A DNA stretch of 64,000 bases from Vicinamibacterales bacterium (GTDB lineage: Bacteria; Acidobacteriota; Vicinamibacteria; Vicinamibacterales; Fen-181), in assembly GCA_036504215.1 (NCBI GenBank), contig DASXVO010000086.1, positions 62,001 through 126,000 on the forward strand, read 5' to 3'. Under the pieces are notes generated by a model that was given only the letters and a program-made list of their open reading frames with translations, had not been told where the DNA came from and searched no databases. Of the stretch, positions 28,328-37,090 are shown one piece after another; positions within the stretch are counted from its first letter, which is position 1; every line of letters starts with the position of its first letter. The position numbers were made by a program, and so were the translations under genes.

Positions 28328-30184
28328 ATGACGTTCGGTCGGATGCAGGATTCACCCCTCGAAGCCCCAGGCGAGCCCGTCGGCGCCGGGGACCGGGGGT
28401 CGGCTGCCGTCGAGGCGGAGGTCGCCCGCAGGCTGCAAGAGGCGCGTACGCGTCTCGAGCACCGGGCCCGCCTGGACACGCAGCCTATCGAGCACTATCG
28501 GCGCGAGAAGGAACGGCCATTCACCGCGGAAGAGCGAGACCGCGTCACGATTCTGATCGGTGGGCTGACCGCCCGCCACGAGCAGCTCATCACGGCGATC
28601 CTCGAGGCGTGCGGCCATCATTGCCAGCCGCTCCCACAGCCGGACCTCACCGCCTGCCTGGTCGGGAAGCAGTACGGCAACAACGGCCTGTGCAATCCGG
28701 CATATTTCACCGTCGGCGCGCTCGTCAACTATCTGCAGGCGCTCGAAGCGGGCGGCATGTCCCGAAAGGACATCGTCGATCGGTACGTCTTCTTCACGGC
28801 GGGGGGCTGCGGGCCGTGCCGCTTCGGGATGTACGAGGCCGAGTTCCGCCTCGCGCTCCGCAACTCCGGCTTCGAAGGCTTCCGCATCCTCACCTTCCAG
28901 CAGGACGAAGGTGTGAAGGCGAAGACCGGGGAGTCGGGCTTGCACCTGTCGATGCTGCTCGGCCTTGGAGCCCTCAATGCGTTCCAGGCGGCCGACGTCT
29001 TCAACGACATCTCGTACACGCTGCGGCCGTACGAGGTCGTCCCCGGGAGCACGAACCGCCTCCTGGCCGAGGCGATGGAACTGCTGGCTGAGGATTTCCG
29101 CACACGGAAACACATCTATCCGGAAGCGAAACTGCCGGGTTGGCTCGCCAGGCAGATTGCCAAGAAGAGAGCGACCCGACTGACGACCGAGATCATCATC
29201 AACGTCTACGCGCACCTCTACGGCAAGCCGATGACCGACGTCATGCGACGGTGCCGGGAGAAACTGCGCGGCATCGAGGTCGATCGGCTGCGCGTCAAGC
29301 CGGTCGTGAAGGTGACGGGCGAGTTCTGGGCGCAGTCGACCGAAGGCGACGGCAACTTCCGCATGTTCGAATTCCTCGAGCGCGAGGGTGCCCACGTCAT
29401 CGTCGATCCGCTCAGCACGTGGTTGATGTATCTGCTCCGTCAGGAGCACGCGCGCCTGCTGGACCGGCGGGGTCTGGACGTGCCGCGCGGCGGGCCGCTG
29501 GGCGCACGGCTTCGGGCGAAGATGGCGGACGAACTCAAGACGCTGAAGAAGCGGCTCGCGTTCTCGCTCGGGAACGCCATCTACCGCCACCGGTATCATC
29601 GGCTGTGCCGGGCGCTGGCCGACGTGCCGCACCACCTGATCGATCAGGAGGTCATCGCGAAGACGGCGCACCCGTTCTACCACAGCCTGTCGAGGGGCGG
29701 TGAAGGCCACCTCGAGGTGGGCAAGACCATCTACTACTCCACCAAGCTCGGCGCCCACATGGTGCTGAGCCTGAAGCCGTTCGGCTGCATGCCCTCCACC
29801 CAGTCCGACGGCGTGCAATCGATGGTCGCCGCGAAGATGAAGAACATCCTCTTCATCCCGATCGAGACGGCGGCCGAGGGCGAACTCCACGCCCACAGCC
29901 GCGTGCAGATGGTGCTCGTCGAGGCCCGCGAGCGGGCCGAGGCGGAGTTCGACCGCGCGCTGGCCGACACCGGGAAGAAACTAAGCGACATTCGACGCTA
30001 CGTCGAGGATCACCCTGAGCTGCGCGACCCGTTCCATCATGTCCCGCACCGACCGGGGGTGGCCGGCATGGCTGCCAACTTCGTACTGTACGTCAGCCAC
30101 CTGATGGACCGTGACGGCACCCGGCACCGCGGACGTGTCGCGGCGCCCGATCTGACAACCTCAGCGAACCAGCAGACACCATGA
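28328..30184 (+). CDS. 2-Hydroxyacyl-CoA dehydratase D-component-like / double-cubane protein subunit
   Basis: 618 residues. Cys residues cluster at 95, 99, 110, 122, 161 and 164, in ACGHHCQPLPQ, ACLVGKQYGNNGLCNPAYF and TAGGCGPCRFGMYEAEFR, and a late KPFGCMPSTQSDGVQSMVA adds another. These are the hallmarks of the HgdB/DUF2229-type iron-sulfur subunits. The family accepts ATP-driven low-potential electrons from HgdC-type ATPases; characterised members dehydrate 2-hydroxyacyl-CoA, reduce benzoyl-CoA or carry an [8Fe-9S] double cubane of unknown purpose. The overlapping next gene encodes the activase. A -10-like TAGAAT is at 28229-28234. The true substrate is unknown. Confidence 0.8.
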   Translation: MTFGRMQDSPLEAPGEPVGAGDRGSAAVEAEVARRLQEARTRLEHRARLDTQPIEHYRREKERPFTAEERDRVTILIGGLTARHEQLITAILEACGHHCQPLPQPDLTACLVGKQYGNNGLCNPAYFTVGALVNYLQALEAGGMSRKDIVDRYVFFTAGGCGPCRFGMYEAEFRLALRNSGFEGFRILTFQQDEGVKAKTGESGLHLSMLLGLGALNAFQAADVFNDISYTLRPYEVVPGSTNRLLAEAMELLAEDFRTRKHIYPEAKLPGWLARQIAKKRATRLTTEIIINVYAHLYGKPMTDVMRRCREKLRGIEVDRLRVKPVVKVTGEFWAQSTEGDGNFRMFEFLEREGAHVIVDPLSTWLMYLLRQEHARLLDRRGLDVPRGGPLGARLRAKMADELKTLKKRLAFSLGNAIYRHRYHRLCRALADVPHHLIDQEVIAKTAHPFYHSLSRGGEGHLEVGKTIYYSTKLGAHMVLSLKPFGCMPSTQSDGVQSMVAAKMKNILFIPIETAAEGELHAHSRVQMVLVEARERAEAEFDRALADTGKKLSDIRRYVEDHPELRDPFHHVPHRPGVAGMAANFVLYVSHLMDRDGTRHRGRVAAPDLTTSANQQTP

Positions 30185-33100
30185 CCGTTGCCGAACCGCG
30201 TTTCCTCCTCGGCCTCGACGTCGGGTCAACCACCGTCAAGGCCGTGGCGATAGATGCACGTACCGACGAACTCGTCTGGCGGGACTATCAGCGGCACGAG
30301 AGCCGTCCCGCCGAGAAGCTGCTCGAACTGCTCACGCGTCTGGAAGATGAAGCGGGCGTGGAGCGCGGCAGCGCGCGAGCGTTCATTACCGGGTCCTCCG
30401 GGGCGGCGTTTGCCGACCTCGTCGGAGCCCACTACGTCCAGGAAGTCGCCGCCGTCGCCCTGGCCGTCGAGCAGAAGCACCCGGACGCCCGGACGGTCAT
30501 CGAACTCGGCGGCCAGGACGCGAAGATCATCATCTTCGAGGCCGAGGACGAGGGGCGATCGCGCAAGACGGTGTCGATGAATGACAAGTGCGCCGGCGGC
30601 ACCGGCGTGGTCATCGACAAGATCTCCGCGAAGCTGAAGATCTCGTCCGAGGCGCTCGGCACGCAACCGTACGTCGGGCTGAAGATCTACCCGATCGCAG
30701 GCAAGTGCGGCGTGTTCGCCGAAACCGACATCAACGGTCTGCAGAAGCGCGGCGTGGCTGCCGAGGAGTTGCTGGCGTCGCTCTTCGACGCGATCGTCGT
30801 CCAGAACCTGACCGTGCTGTCGCGCGGCCATGCGCTGCCGCCCCACGTGCTGCTGCTCGGCGGCCCGCACGCGTTCATCCGCGGGTTGCGGGAGGCGTGG
30901 CAGACGCACGTGCCCGGGCGTTGGCGCGAGCGCGGGGTCGAACTGCCCGAAGGGACCTCTCCGGAGGATCTGATCGTGACGCCGCCGATGGCCGAGTACT
31001 ACGGCGCCTTCGGCGCAATCGAGTTCGCCCGGCGCGATCGAGAGGCCACGACCGACTACCTCGGGCCGTCGCGCCTTGCCGCGTCCGTGGCCCGCGGCCA
31101 CGAGGGCGTGCGTCGCGGTGCGACCGGCGTGGGCTTCTCGGGGATGGATCTCGCCGAGTTCCGGAAACAGTACGAGCGCCCAGCCTGGACGCCGCCGCCG
31201 CTCGAGCCCGGGCAGTTCATCCGCAGTTTCATCGGTCTCGATGCCGGTTCGACCTCCACCAAAGCCGTCATGCTGGACGAGGACGGACGCGTGCTGGCGA
31301 AGGCGTACCAGCTCTCGCGCGGCAATCCGATCGAGGACGCGATCGAGATGTTCGGCTCATTGCGCCGGCAGATCGAATCGCAGGGCGCGCGCACCGAGGT
31401 GTCGGGCGTGGTCACGACCGGCTACGCGAAGGACATCCTGAAGGACGTCTTCGCCGCCGATGCGGCGCTCGTCGAAACGGTCGCGCACGCACAGTCGGCG
31501 CTCCATTTCTACAAGGACCCGCACGTCATCGTGGACGTGGGCGGCCAGGACATCAAGATCATCGTCATGCACGGCGGCCGCGTGAAGGACTTCCGTTTGA
31601 ACACGCAGTGTTCGGCGGGCAACGGGTACTTCCTCCAGGCCATCGCGCAGAGCTTCGGCCGTCCGGTCGAGGAGTTCGCAGAAGCGGCGTTCACCGCGCG
31701 CGAGATGCCGGTGTTCGGCCAGGGTTGCGTGCTCTTCCTCCAGTCCGAGATCTCCAACGTGCAACGGCACGGCTGGAAGCCGGAGGAGGTTCTCGCGGGC
31801 CTTGCCGCGGTGTTGCCGAGAAACGTGTTCCTGTACGTGGCGAAGGCGCCGAACCTGTCGCGCTTCGGGTGGCGGTTCGTCCTCCAGGGCGGAACCCAGC
31901 GCAACCTGGCGGCGGTCAAGGCGCAGGTGGACTTCATCCGCGACAACTTCAAGGGGCAGGAGCGCCAGCCGGACATCGTGCTCCACGAGCACTGCGGCGA
32001 AGCGGGCGCCATCGGCGCCGGCCTCGAAGCGGTCCGGTTGTGGAAGCACGGCAATCAGACGCGCTTCATCGGCCTCGAAGCCGCCGAGCGGATCGCCTTC
32101 GAGACCCGCTGCGACGATGAGACGCGGTGCCATTTCTGCAAGAACGAGTGCGTGCGGACGTTCATCGACGTGACCGTCGCCGGCCCCGCGGCGACGCTCG
32201 CGGCCGAGACGCCGGCGGAGGTCGCGGCCGAAACGGCGGCGGCAGTCGAGCGAGTTGCCCATCGACGGTTTGTCGTCGCCGGCTGCGAGAAGGGCTCCGC
32301 CGAAGACCTCGCCCACATGCGCGACATCAAAGCCGCTGAGGACGCGGTGAAGGCGAGGACGCCGAACCTCGTCACCTTCGCGTCGCGGGAAGTGTGGAAA
32401 CTGCGGAACCCGGCGAATGTTGCCGATCCGCTGCCCCCCAAGGGGTGGACCGCCGCCGCCAAGCGCCGCCGCGAGCTGTACGAGAACCGCCACAAGGTGC
32501 GGATCGGGCTGCCGCGCGTGTTCAACATGTACGCGCTGGCCCCGTTCTTCACCGGCTACCTGCAGAGCGTCGGCGTGGACGGCAAGAACATCGTGTTCTC
32601 CGACTACACCAGCATGGAGATGTACCGGACGGGCGCGACGCGTGGCGCGATCGATCCCTGTTTTCCGTCGAAGGTGTCGCTCGCGCACGTCCACAATCTG
32701 CTCTTCGTGAAGCACAAGCGCACGCCGCTCGACTGCATCTTCTTCCCGATGATCGAGGTGCTGCCACCGCGTCTGCACGGCGTCCGGGCGAGCAACGCGT
32801 GCCCGACGGTGTCTCTGACACCCCAGACGGTGCGCGCCGCGTTCACCAAGGACGAAGACCTGTTCGCGCAACAGGGTGTCCAGTACCTGGCCGGCATCCT
32901 GGACATGGAGGACGAACCGCTCTTCCGGCGCCAGATGCTGGAGATGTGGGAGCCGCTACTCGGCCTCTCGTGGGAGGAGAACCAACGGGCCATCGCGGCG
33001 GGCCACCAGGCGCTGGCCGACTACGAAACGGCGGTGCGGACGGCAGCCCGGAAAGCGCTCGACGATCTCGAACGGGACAACCGGCTCGGCATCGTGCTGC

Positions 33101-33669
33101 TCGGGCGGCCGTATCATCACGACCCGGGCCTCAACCACGGCATCCCCGAGGAACTGCAGAAACTCGGCTACCCCGTGTTCTCCCAGCATACGCTGCCGCT
33201 CGACGAGGATCTGCTGGACCGGCTGTTCGGCGACGACGTGCGGAACGGCCTCATCAGGCACCCGCTCGACATCTCGGACGTCTGGAAGAACTCGCTCGCG
33301 GCCAGCAGCAACTTCAAGGTGTGGGCGGCGAAGTTCGCGGCCAGGCATCCCAATCTCGTCGCGGTCGAACTCTCCAACTTCAAGTGCGGCCACGACGCAC
33401 CGATCTTCGCGACGGTGGAAGACATCATCGAGAAGTCGGGAACGCCGTACTTCGGCTTCAAGGAAATCGACGAGAACAAGCCAACCGGCGCGATCAAGCT
33501 CCGGCTGGAGACGATTGACTACTCGTTGAAACGCGCCCGCGAAGAACTGCTCGATCGCGGCCGCCGCACCGATCGGATGGAACGCTGGCTTGCCGCCTAC
33601 GAACGGAGGCTGCGAAGACAACTCGCGCCGCCCGACGAATCGGAGAGTGGCGAGGCGGTCACCATGTAG
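30181..33669 (+). CDS. Fused double HgdC-like activase ATPase with DUF2229 domain
   Basis: 1162 residues, joined to the preceding gene by an ATGA overlap. Residues ~8-270 form a first ASKHA ATPase (LLGLDVGSTTVKAVAID, ELGGQDAKIIIF, NDKCAGGTGVVID, KCGVFAETDIN) with Cys137 and Cys176, the residues expected to hold the dimer-bridging [4Fe-4S]. A second ASKHA unit at ~350-620 repeats this (IGLDAGSTSTKAVMLDE, NTQCSAGNGYFLQA, GQGCVLFLQSEI). A Cys-rich knuckle (CHFCKNECVRTF) and a DUF2229 domain (IDPCFPSKVSLAHVHN, ASNACPTVSLTPQTV, FKCGHDAPIFATVED) complete it. It should use ATP to push electrons to very low potential for the partner subunit. Confidence 0.85.
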   Translation: MTVAEPRFLLGLDVGSTTVKAVAIDARTDELVWRDYQRHESRPAEKLLELLTRLEDEAGVERGSARAFITGSSGAAFADLVGAHYVQEVAAVALAVEQKHPDARTVIELGGQDAKIIIFEAEDEGRSRKTVSMNDKCAGGTGVVIDKISAKLKISSEALGTQPYVGLKIYPIAGKCGVFAETDINGLQKRGVAAEELLASLFDAIVVQNLTVLSRGHALPPHVLLLGGPHAFIRGLREAWQTHVPGRWRERGVELPEGTSPEDLIVTPPMAEYYGAFGAIEFARRDREATTDYLGPSRLAASVARGHEGVRRGATGVGFSGMDLAEFRKQYERPAWTPPPLEPGQFIRSFIGLDAGSTSTKAVMLDEDGRVLAKAYQLSRGNPIEDAIEMFGSLRRQIESQGARTEVSGVVTTGYAKDILKDVFAADAALVETVAHAQSALHFYKDPHVIVDVGGQDIKIIVMHGGRVKDFRLNTQCSAGNGYFLQAIAQSFGRPVEEFAEAAFTAREMPVFGQGCVLFLQSEISNVQRHGWKPEEVLAGLAAVLPRNVFLYVAKAPNLSRFGWRFVLQGGTQRNLAAVKAQVDFIRDNFKGQERQPDIVLHEHCGEAGAIGAGLEAVRLWKHGNQTRFIGLEAAERIAFETRCDDETRCHFCKNECVRTFIDVTVAGPAATLAAETPAEVAAETAAAVERVAHRRFVVAGCEKGSAEDLAHMRDIKAAEDAVKARTPNLVTFASREVWKLRNPANVADPLPPKGWTAAAKRRRELYENRHKVRIGLPRVFNMYALAPFFTGYLQSVGVDGKNIVFSDYTSMEMYRTGATRGAIDPCFPSKVSLAHVHNLLFVKHKRTPLDCIFFPMIEVLPPRLHGVRASNACPTVSLTPQTVRAAFTKDEDLFAQQGVQYLAGILDMEDEPLFRRQMLEMWEPLLGLSWEENQRAIAAGHQALADYETAVRTAARKALDDLERDNRLGIVLLGRPYHHDPGLNHGIPEELQKLGYPVFSQHTLPLDEDLLDRLFGDDVRNGLIRHPLDISDVWKNSLAASSNFKVWAAKFAARHPNLVAVELSNFKCGHDAPIFATVEDIIEKSGTPYFGFKEIDENKPTGAIKLRLETIDYSLKRAREELLDRGRRTDRMERWLAAYERRLRRQLAPPDESESGEAVTM

Positions 33670-33687
33670 GCCGTGGAGCAAGGCCTC

Positions 33688-34581
33688 GTGAACCCTTGGC
33701 TGCCGACGCTGCTGCTCGCGTTGCTGCTGAACGGGGCCGCCCCGGCCACGCCTGGAACCTCGCGTCCTTCACCGGCCGTCGTCGGGTCGTCCGACGGCCC
33801 CGCCGGCATTTCTGCCGGCTACGAGGTTCGCGTCGACCGCTTCGACTACCGGTTTGAAAACCCCTCGAATTTCGACACGTCGTACTTGGTCCCGCACTTC
33901 TTCGAACAGACGTATCGGGCCGATCATCAGTGGCTCGTCGTGCGCGCCCGCTACCGGGTCGCCAACCGCATGTGGGTCACGGAGGTCGGATTCGCCCCGG
34001 AACAGGAAGGCCACGGCAGCGATGCCGATACCTTCTCCAACCCCGACGGCAATGTCATCGTCGACGCCACCGAGACGCCGGTGGCCCTGCTGTCCTGGCG
34101 TGTCCGTCACCGCGTGGCGCTTGCACGCGTCGGCGGGTTCGACACATCGGTCGGCTACAGTTATCGACGCGATCGCTCGGTCTTCCCGGACAGCACCACC
34201 ACCATCACCCAGACGAAGCCGCCATCGTTCGTGTCGTTCTGGGACACGGGCCGAGAGCGCACGATCTCAGAGGTCCACCAGATCCGGCTCGCCGCCCACC
34301 GACAAGTGCCGCTGTCGGCACGATGGACGCTCCGTGTCGGGCTCGATGTGTCGCCCATCGACCTCGCCCGCCTGACAACGTTGCTGCCCGACAAGTACCC
34401 GGACCGCCCGATCATTTTCACCGCCAAGGGCACGATGATCGAGCCGCGGGTTGACCTGAACGGCCGTCTGGGCCGCTGGTCGATCAACGTCGCCGCTGAC
34501 TACACCCATCATTGGAGCTACAAGCAGGACAGCCAGTTCGGCTGGAATGGCGCGGGTCTGTCTGTGAGCGTTGGCCGTTGA
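33688..34581 (+). CDS. Exported beta-rich protein, possibly a small outer-membrane barrel
   Basis: 297 residues. A GTG at 33688 behind GGAGCAAGG is preferred; a GTG five codons earlier is also in frame. The signal peptide NPWLPTLLLALLLNGAAPA is clear. The mature part has alternating aromatic/polar strands (RVDRFDYRFENPSNF, HQWLVVRARYRVANRMWVTE, WTLRVGLDVSPIDL, WSINVAADYTHHWSYK) ending in GLSVSVGR, a barrel-like pattern although no terminal Phe is present. It starts 18 bases after the activase gene, so it is probably cotranscribed with the low-potential reductase genes. No family was recognised. Confidence 0.65.
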   Translation: MNPWLPTLLLALLLNGAAPATPGTSRPSPAVVGSSDGPAGISAGYEVRVDRFDYRFENPSNFDTSYLVPHFFEQTYRADHQWLVVRARYRVANRMWVTEVGFAPEQEGHGSDADTFSNPDGNVIVDATETPVALLSWRVRHRVALARVGGFDTSVGYSYRRDRSVFPDSTTTITQTKPPSFVSFWDTGRERTISEVHQIRLAAHRQVPLSARWTLRVGLDVSPIDLARLTTLLPDKYPDRPIIFTAKGTMIEPRVDLNGRLGRWSINVAADYTHHWSYKQDSQFGWNGAGLSVSVGR

Positions 34582-34586
34582 GCGCG

Positions 34587-34841
34587 CTAGGCGCGGGCGG
34601 TCCACCAGCGGTACATCAGTCCGCCGACGTACTGGCCGGTGACGAACGCGCCGATGAGAATCGGGAATGTGGCGAGGCGCCAGCCAAGCCCGGACGCGAA
34701 GCGCAAGGCGACGACGATCGGCACCGGTACGTGCACGGCCAGCACCCAGCCCAGCGAGAACCGACGGACTGTCGCCCGCCAGAACCCGAACGGGAGGTTC
34801 ACCACGAGAACCAGCGCCGCCACGACCAGCAGCCTGACCAT
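34587..34841 (-). CDS. Small integral membrane protein, 84 residues
   Basis: Starts MVRLLVVAALVLVVNLPFGF. Three hydrophobic segments are visible (residues ~2-22, ~33-50, ~60-78), and the chain ends YRWWTARA, a basic, aromatic tail typical of a cytoplasmic end. It is convergent with the preceding exported-protein gene with only five bases between the stop codons. No recognised family; probably a DUF-type membrane protein. Confidence 0.65.
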   Translation of the reverse strand: MVRLLVVAALVLVVNLPFGFWRATVRRFSLGWVLAVHVPVPIVVALRFASGLGWRLATFPILIGAFVTGQYVGGLMYRWWTARA

Positions 34842-35031
34842 GGACCATTGTGGCACAAGGCTGCCCGGGACGTCGCACATTCGACACACGACTCGTTGCA
34901 CGGTTTCTGCACGAGACTCGTCGCGGGCACCCCCGTCTGGCGTTGGTGTTGCTGTCCTGCCACCCGTCGGCCTCGACTGAGGAACGAACTGTCCATGGTC
35001 GAGTACGTGTCACTTGCTGCCAGGAGCATCC

Positions 35032-35301
35032 ATGCGCATCCTGCGGGTCGTGGGCAGCCGGCTGTTGCCGTGCGGGTGTTTTGTTGGTGCGTACGAGACG
35101 TACGACGGGCGGACTGTGGAAGTCGTTGACCAGGCGGGAATTGCCTGCAGTGTCCCGTCGCATGTCCGGGGAGCCACGCTCCCGCCGGACCCTGGACGGA
35201 TTCCGGCGCATGCGGTGCGGCCGCCCACGAGGGCTGTGCCCCCGCAAGGTGACAGCGCAGCCCCTGGCGCCGACGGCTCCAGGGGCCGATCTGTATCATA
35301 G
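35032..35301 (+). CDS. Small protein of unknown function, 89 residues
   Basis: ATG at 35032 follows AGGAG at a six-base spacing. The N-terminal half (MRILRVVGSRLLPCGCFVG, YETYDGRTVEVVDQAG) reads like a small compact beta domain with a CxC pair, while the second half is Pro/Arg-rich and probably disordered. An in-frame ATG at 35014 is less well placed. Codon use in the first half is convincing, less so in the second. Not recognised. Confidence 0.5.
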   Translation: MRILRVVGSRLLPCGCFVGAYETYDGRTVEVVDQAGIACSVPSHVRGATLPPDPGRIPAHAVRPPTRAVPPQGDSAAPGADGSRGRSVS

Positions 35302-35352
35302 GCGCACCGCGGTCTCCGCGTGCTCTGTATCGACCCGCGATCGCACAAACAA

Positions 35353-35386
35353 AACGGGCGCGAAGGGAATCCCCCTCGCGCCCGTT
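35353..35386 (-). terminator. Intrinsic terminator of the minus-strand gene ending at 35412
   Basis: AACGGGCGCGA pairs with TCGCGCCCGTT in a GC-rich stem around AGGGAATCCCCC. On the minus strand the stem is followed by TTTTGTTTGTG, a proper T-rich tail, about 25 bases past the stop codon. It is also positioned to stop plus-strand transcription from 35032-35301. Confidence 0.85.
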
Positions 35387-35411
35387 GTCGTACCCGCAGT
35401 CCGGAGACGCG

Positions 35412-36932
35412 CTACCGGAAGATGTAGCGGAAGCCGCCCCAGAACTGGTAGTTGTTCGAGATGTCGTCCATCTTGTTGAGGAACAGGCGGCCGGTCACCA
35501 CGAAGTGCAACTCGTTCTGGTTGGCTCCGGAGGCCTTCCACAGGCGGCGGCCACCCTGGAGCAGCCACACCGGGGCGACGGTATCGCTGTGGGTGAAATC
35601 CCACACGCCGATGCCCGTGCCGAAGAAGCCATTGCGATCGAACCAGCGGTTGATCTCGACCTCGGCAAACGCGCTCGAATTGCCGCTCTTGTTGAAGTTG
35701 ATCGCCACGCCAGCCGACGGCGCGACGCGCCAGTCCTCGGCAACCAGAAGGTCCACGCCAGCCTTCACGCCGAACAGCGGCGCGCAGTAGCCGTACTCGA
35801 AGCCAGCCTTGGCGCCGGCCGGCAGCGGATCGGCCACGCGGACGCGGCGCTCCTTGCCGAACGCGCCTTCGAAGAAGAAGTCCATCTTGTCTTCGGCGAT
35901 CACGGTGAAGGTCGCCTGGCAGGAGGACTTGTCAGCCTTCGGATTCGCCGCGGTGGAATTCGCCTTGACCGTGTAGGTGCCGGGAAGCGGTTTCCGGATG
36001 AGCACGCTGGCCTGGAACGGCGCGGCGAGCGTCAGTTCGGTAGCCGGCTTGCCCTGGTACTCGACGCTGACCGGAGCGCCCGTCGGACCGAGAACCTGCA
36101 CCACCATCGAGGTCGCAGGCGACCCACCGGACTGCGACTGCGAGCCGTCGATTGTCACCGACCAGCCGCCCTTGGCCTTGATGGCGGTGGCGGTCAGGCC
36201 GCACGACGCGGGCGCGGGCGGCGGTGGCGGAGGCGGCGGAACGACCTTGCGGGCTGCCTCTTCTTCGACCCTCTTGCGTGCTTCTTCAGCGAGGCGCGCT
36301 TCCTCGGCCTTGCGCGCGGCTTCGGCGGCGATCGCCTTCGGGCTCCGTTCGCTGGATGCCAACGCGAGGTTGCCGCAAGGCTTCGGGAGTGCGAAGTGAT
36401 ACAGGGTCTCGCCGTCGTCGATGTCGAACGTCCAGGCGGGGAACGGCTTCTTCCCGCCCCACCGGATGTTGCGCAAGACCGCAGCCTTGCCTGCGTTCCG
36501 CAGGCCCATCCAGACCATCGTCTTGCCGACCTCGAAGGGTTCGTCCTTCAGCGTGGCCGAATCCGCCGCGGTAAGGGTCCCGAGGATCTGATCCTTGAGC
36601 GAGGTCAAGCCCGCCTCGGTAATGACCGCGTCGACGTTCTTCTTGACCCGGGGCCTGGCCATGTCGCGCTTGAGCTGCTTCAGGTCCTTGATCGACCCAA
36701 TCAAGCTGCGTGGGCCGCCCAACCGAGTGGCCGTCCGGAACCCGTCATCCGGGACAACGGGCTTCGCGACCGCGCGTTTCGCGGGCTTGACCGCTTTGGG
36801 AGCAGCCACCTGTTCTTTGGCGGCCTTTGGTGCCGGCGTCTGACCGGCGGCATCGGCGATGCCGATGTTCACGAGGACCGCGAGCGCGGCAATCCCCGCC
36901 AGCCGTGCTGCGGCACACACAGTCTTGGACAT
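35412..36932 (-). CDS. Exported protein with Ala/Glu-rich helix, Ig-like domain and C-terminal beta-barrel
   Basis: 506 residues. Start MSKTVCAAARLAGIAALAVL has GGAG nine bases upstream and a signal peptide. After an Ala/Lys/Pro-rich stretch comes an unrecognised domain (~65-190), then a helical AAEAARKAEEARLAEEARKR segment and an eight-proline run. An Ig/PKD-like domain follows (GWSVTIDGSQSQSGGSPATS, PLPGTYTVKANSTAANP), and the last ~160 residues look like an eight-strand barrel ending FWGGFRYIFR. It may tether the outer membrane to peptidoglycan or act as a surface protein; the function is unknown. A strong terminator follows it. Confidence 0.75.
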   Translation of the reverse strand: MSKTVCAAARLAGIAALAVLVNIGIADAAGQTPAPKAAKEQVAAPKAVKPAKRAVAKPVVPDDGFRTATRLGGPRSLIGSIKDLKQLKRDMARPRVKKNVDAVITEAGLTSLKDQILGTLTAADSATLKDEPFEVGKTMVWMGLRNAGKAAVLRNIRWGGKKPFPAWTFDIDDGETLYHFALPKPCGNLALASSERSPKAIAAEAARKAEEARLAEEARKRVEEEAARKVVPPPPPPPPAPASCGLTATAIKAKGGWSVTIDGSQSQSGGSPATSMVVQVLGPTGAPVSVEYQGKPATELTLAAPFQASVLIRKPLPGTYTVKANSTAANPKADKSSCQATFTVIAEDKMDFFFEGAFGKERRVRVADPLPAGAKAGFEYGYCAPLFGVKAGVDLLVAEDWRVAPSAGVAINFNKSGNSSAFAEVEINRWFDRNGFFGTGIGVWDFTHSDTVAPVWLLQGGRRLWKASGANQNELHFVVTGRLFLNKMDDISNNYQFWGGFRYIFR

Positions 36933-37090
36933 GGTAATCGCTCCAGAGATGGATTGGATGACACTGACGACCGCGGATTTCGGCTCCGAACAGAGCTTCA
37001 GTACGGCGGCTCCGCATATGATAGCCCAACTGGTCCGGGGCGGAGGCGAATAATGCACATAAAGACTCGCCTGCGTATCGGAATCGTTTC

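Noticed and set aside
34842-35031. Small frames such as the one starting at 34995
   Set aside because: They lack ribosome-binding sites and overlap the better-supported small gene at 35032 in other frames.
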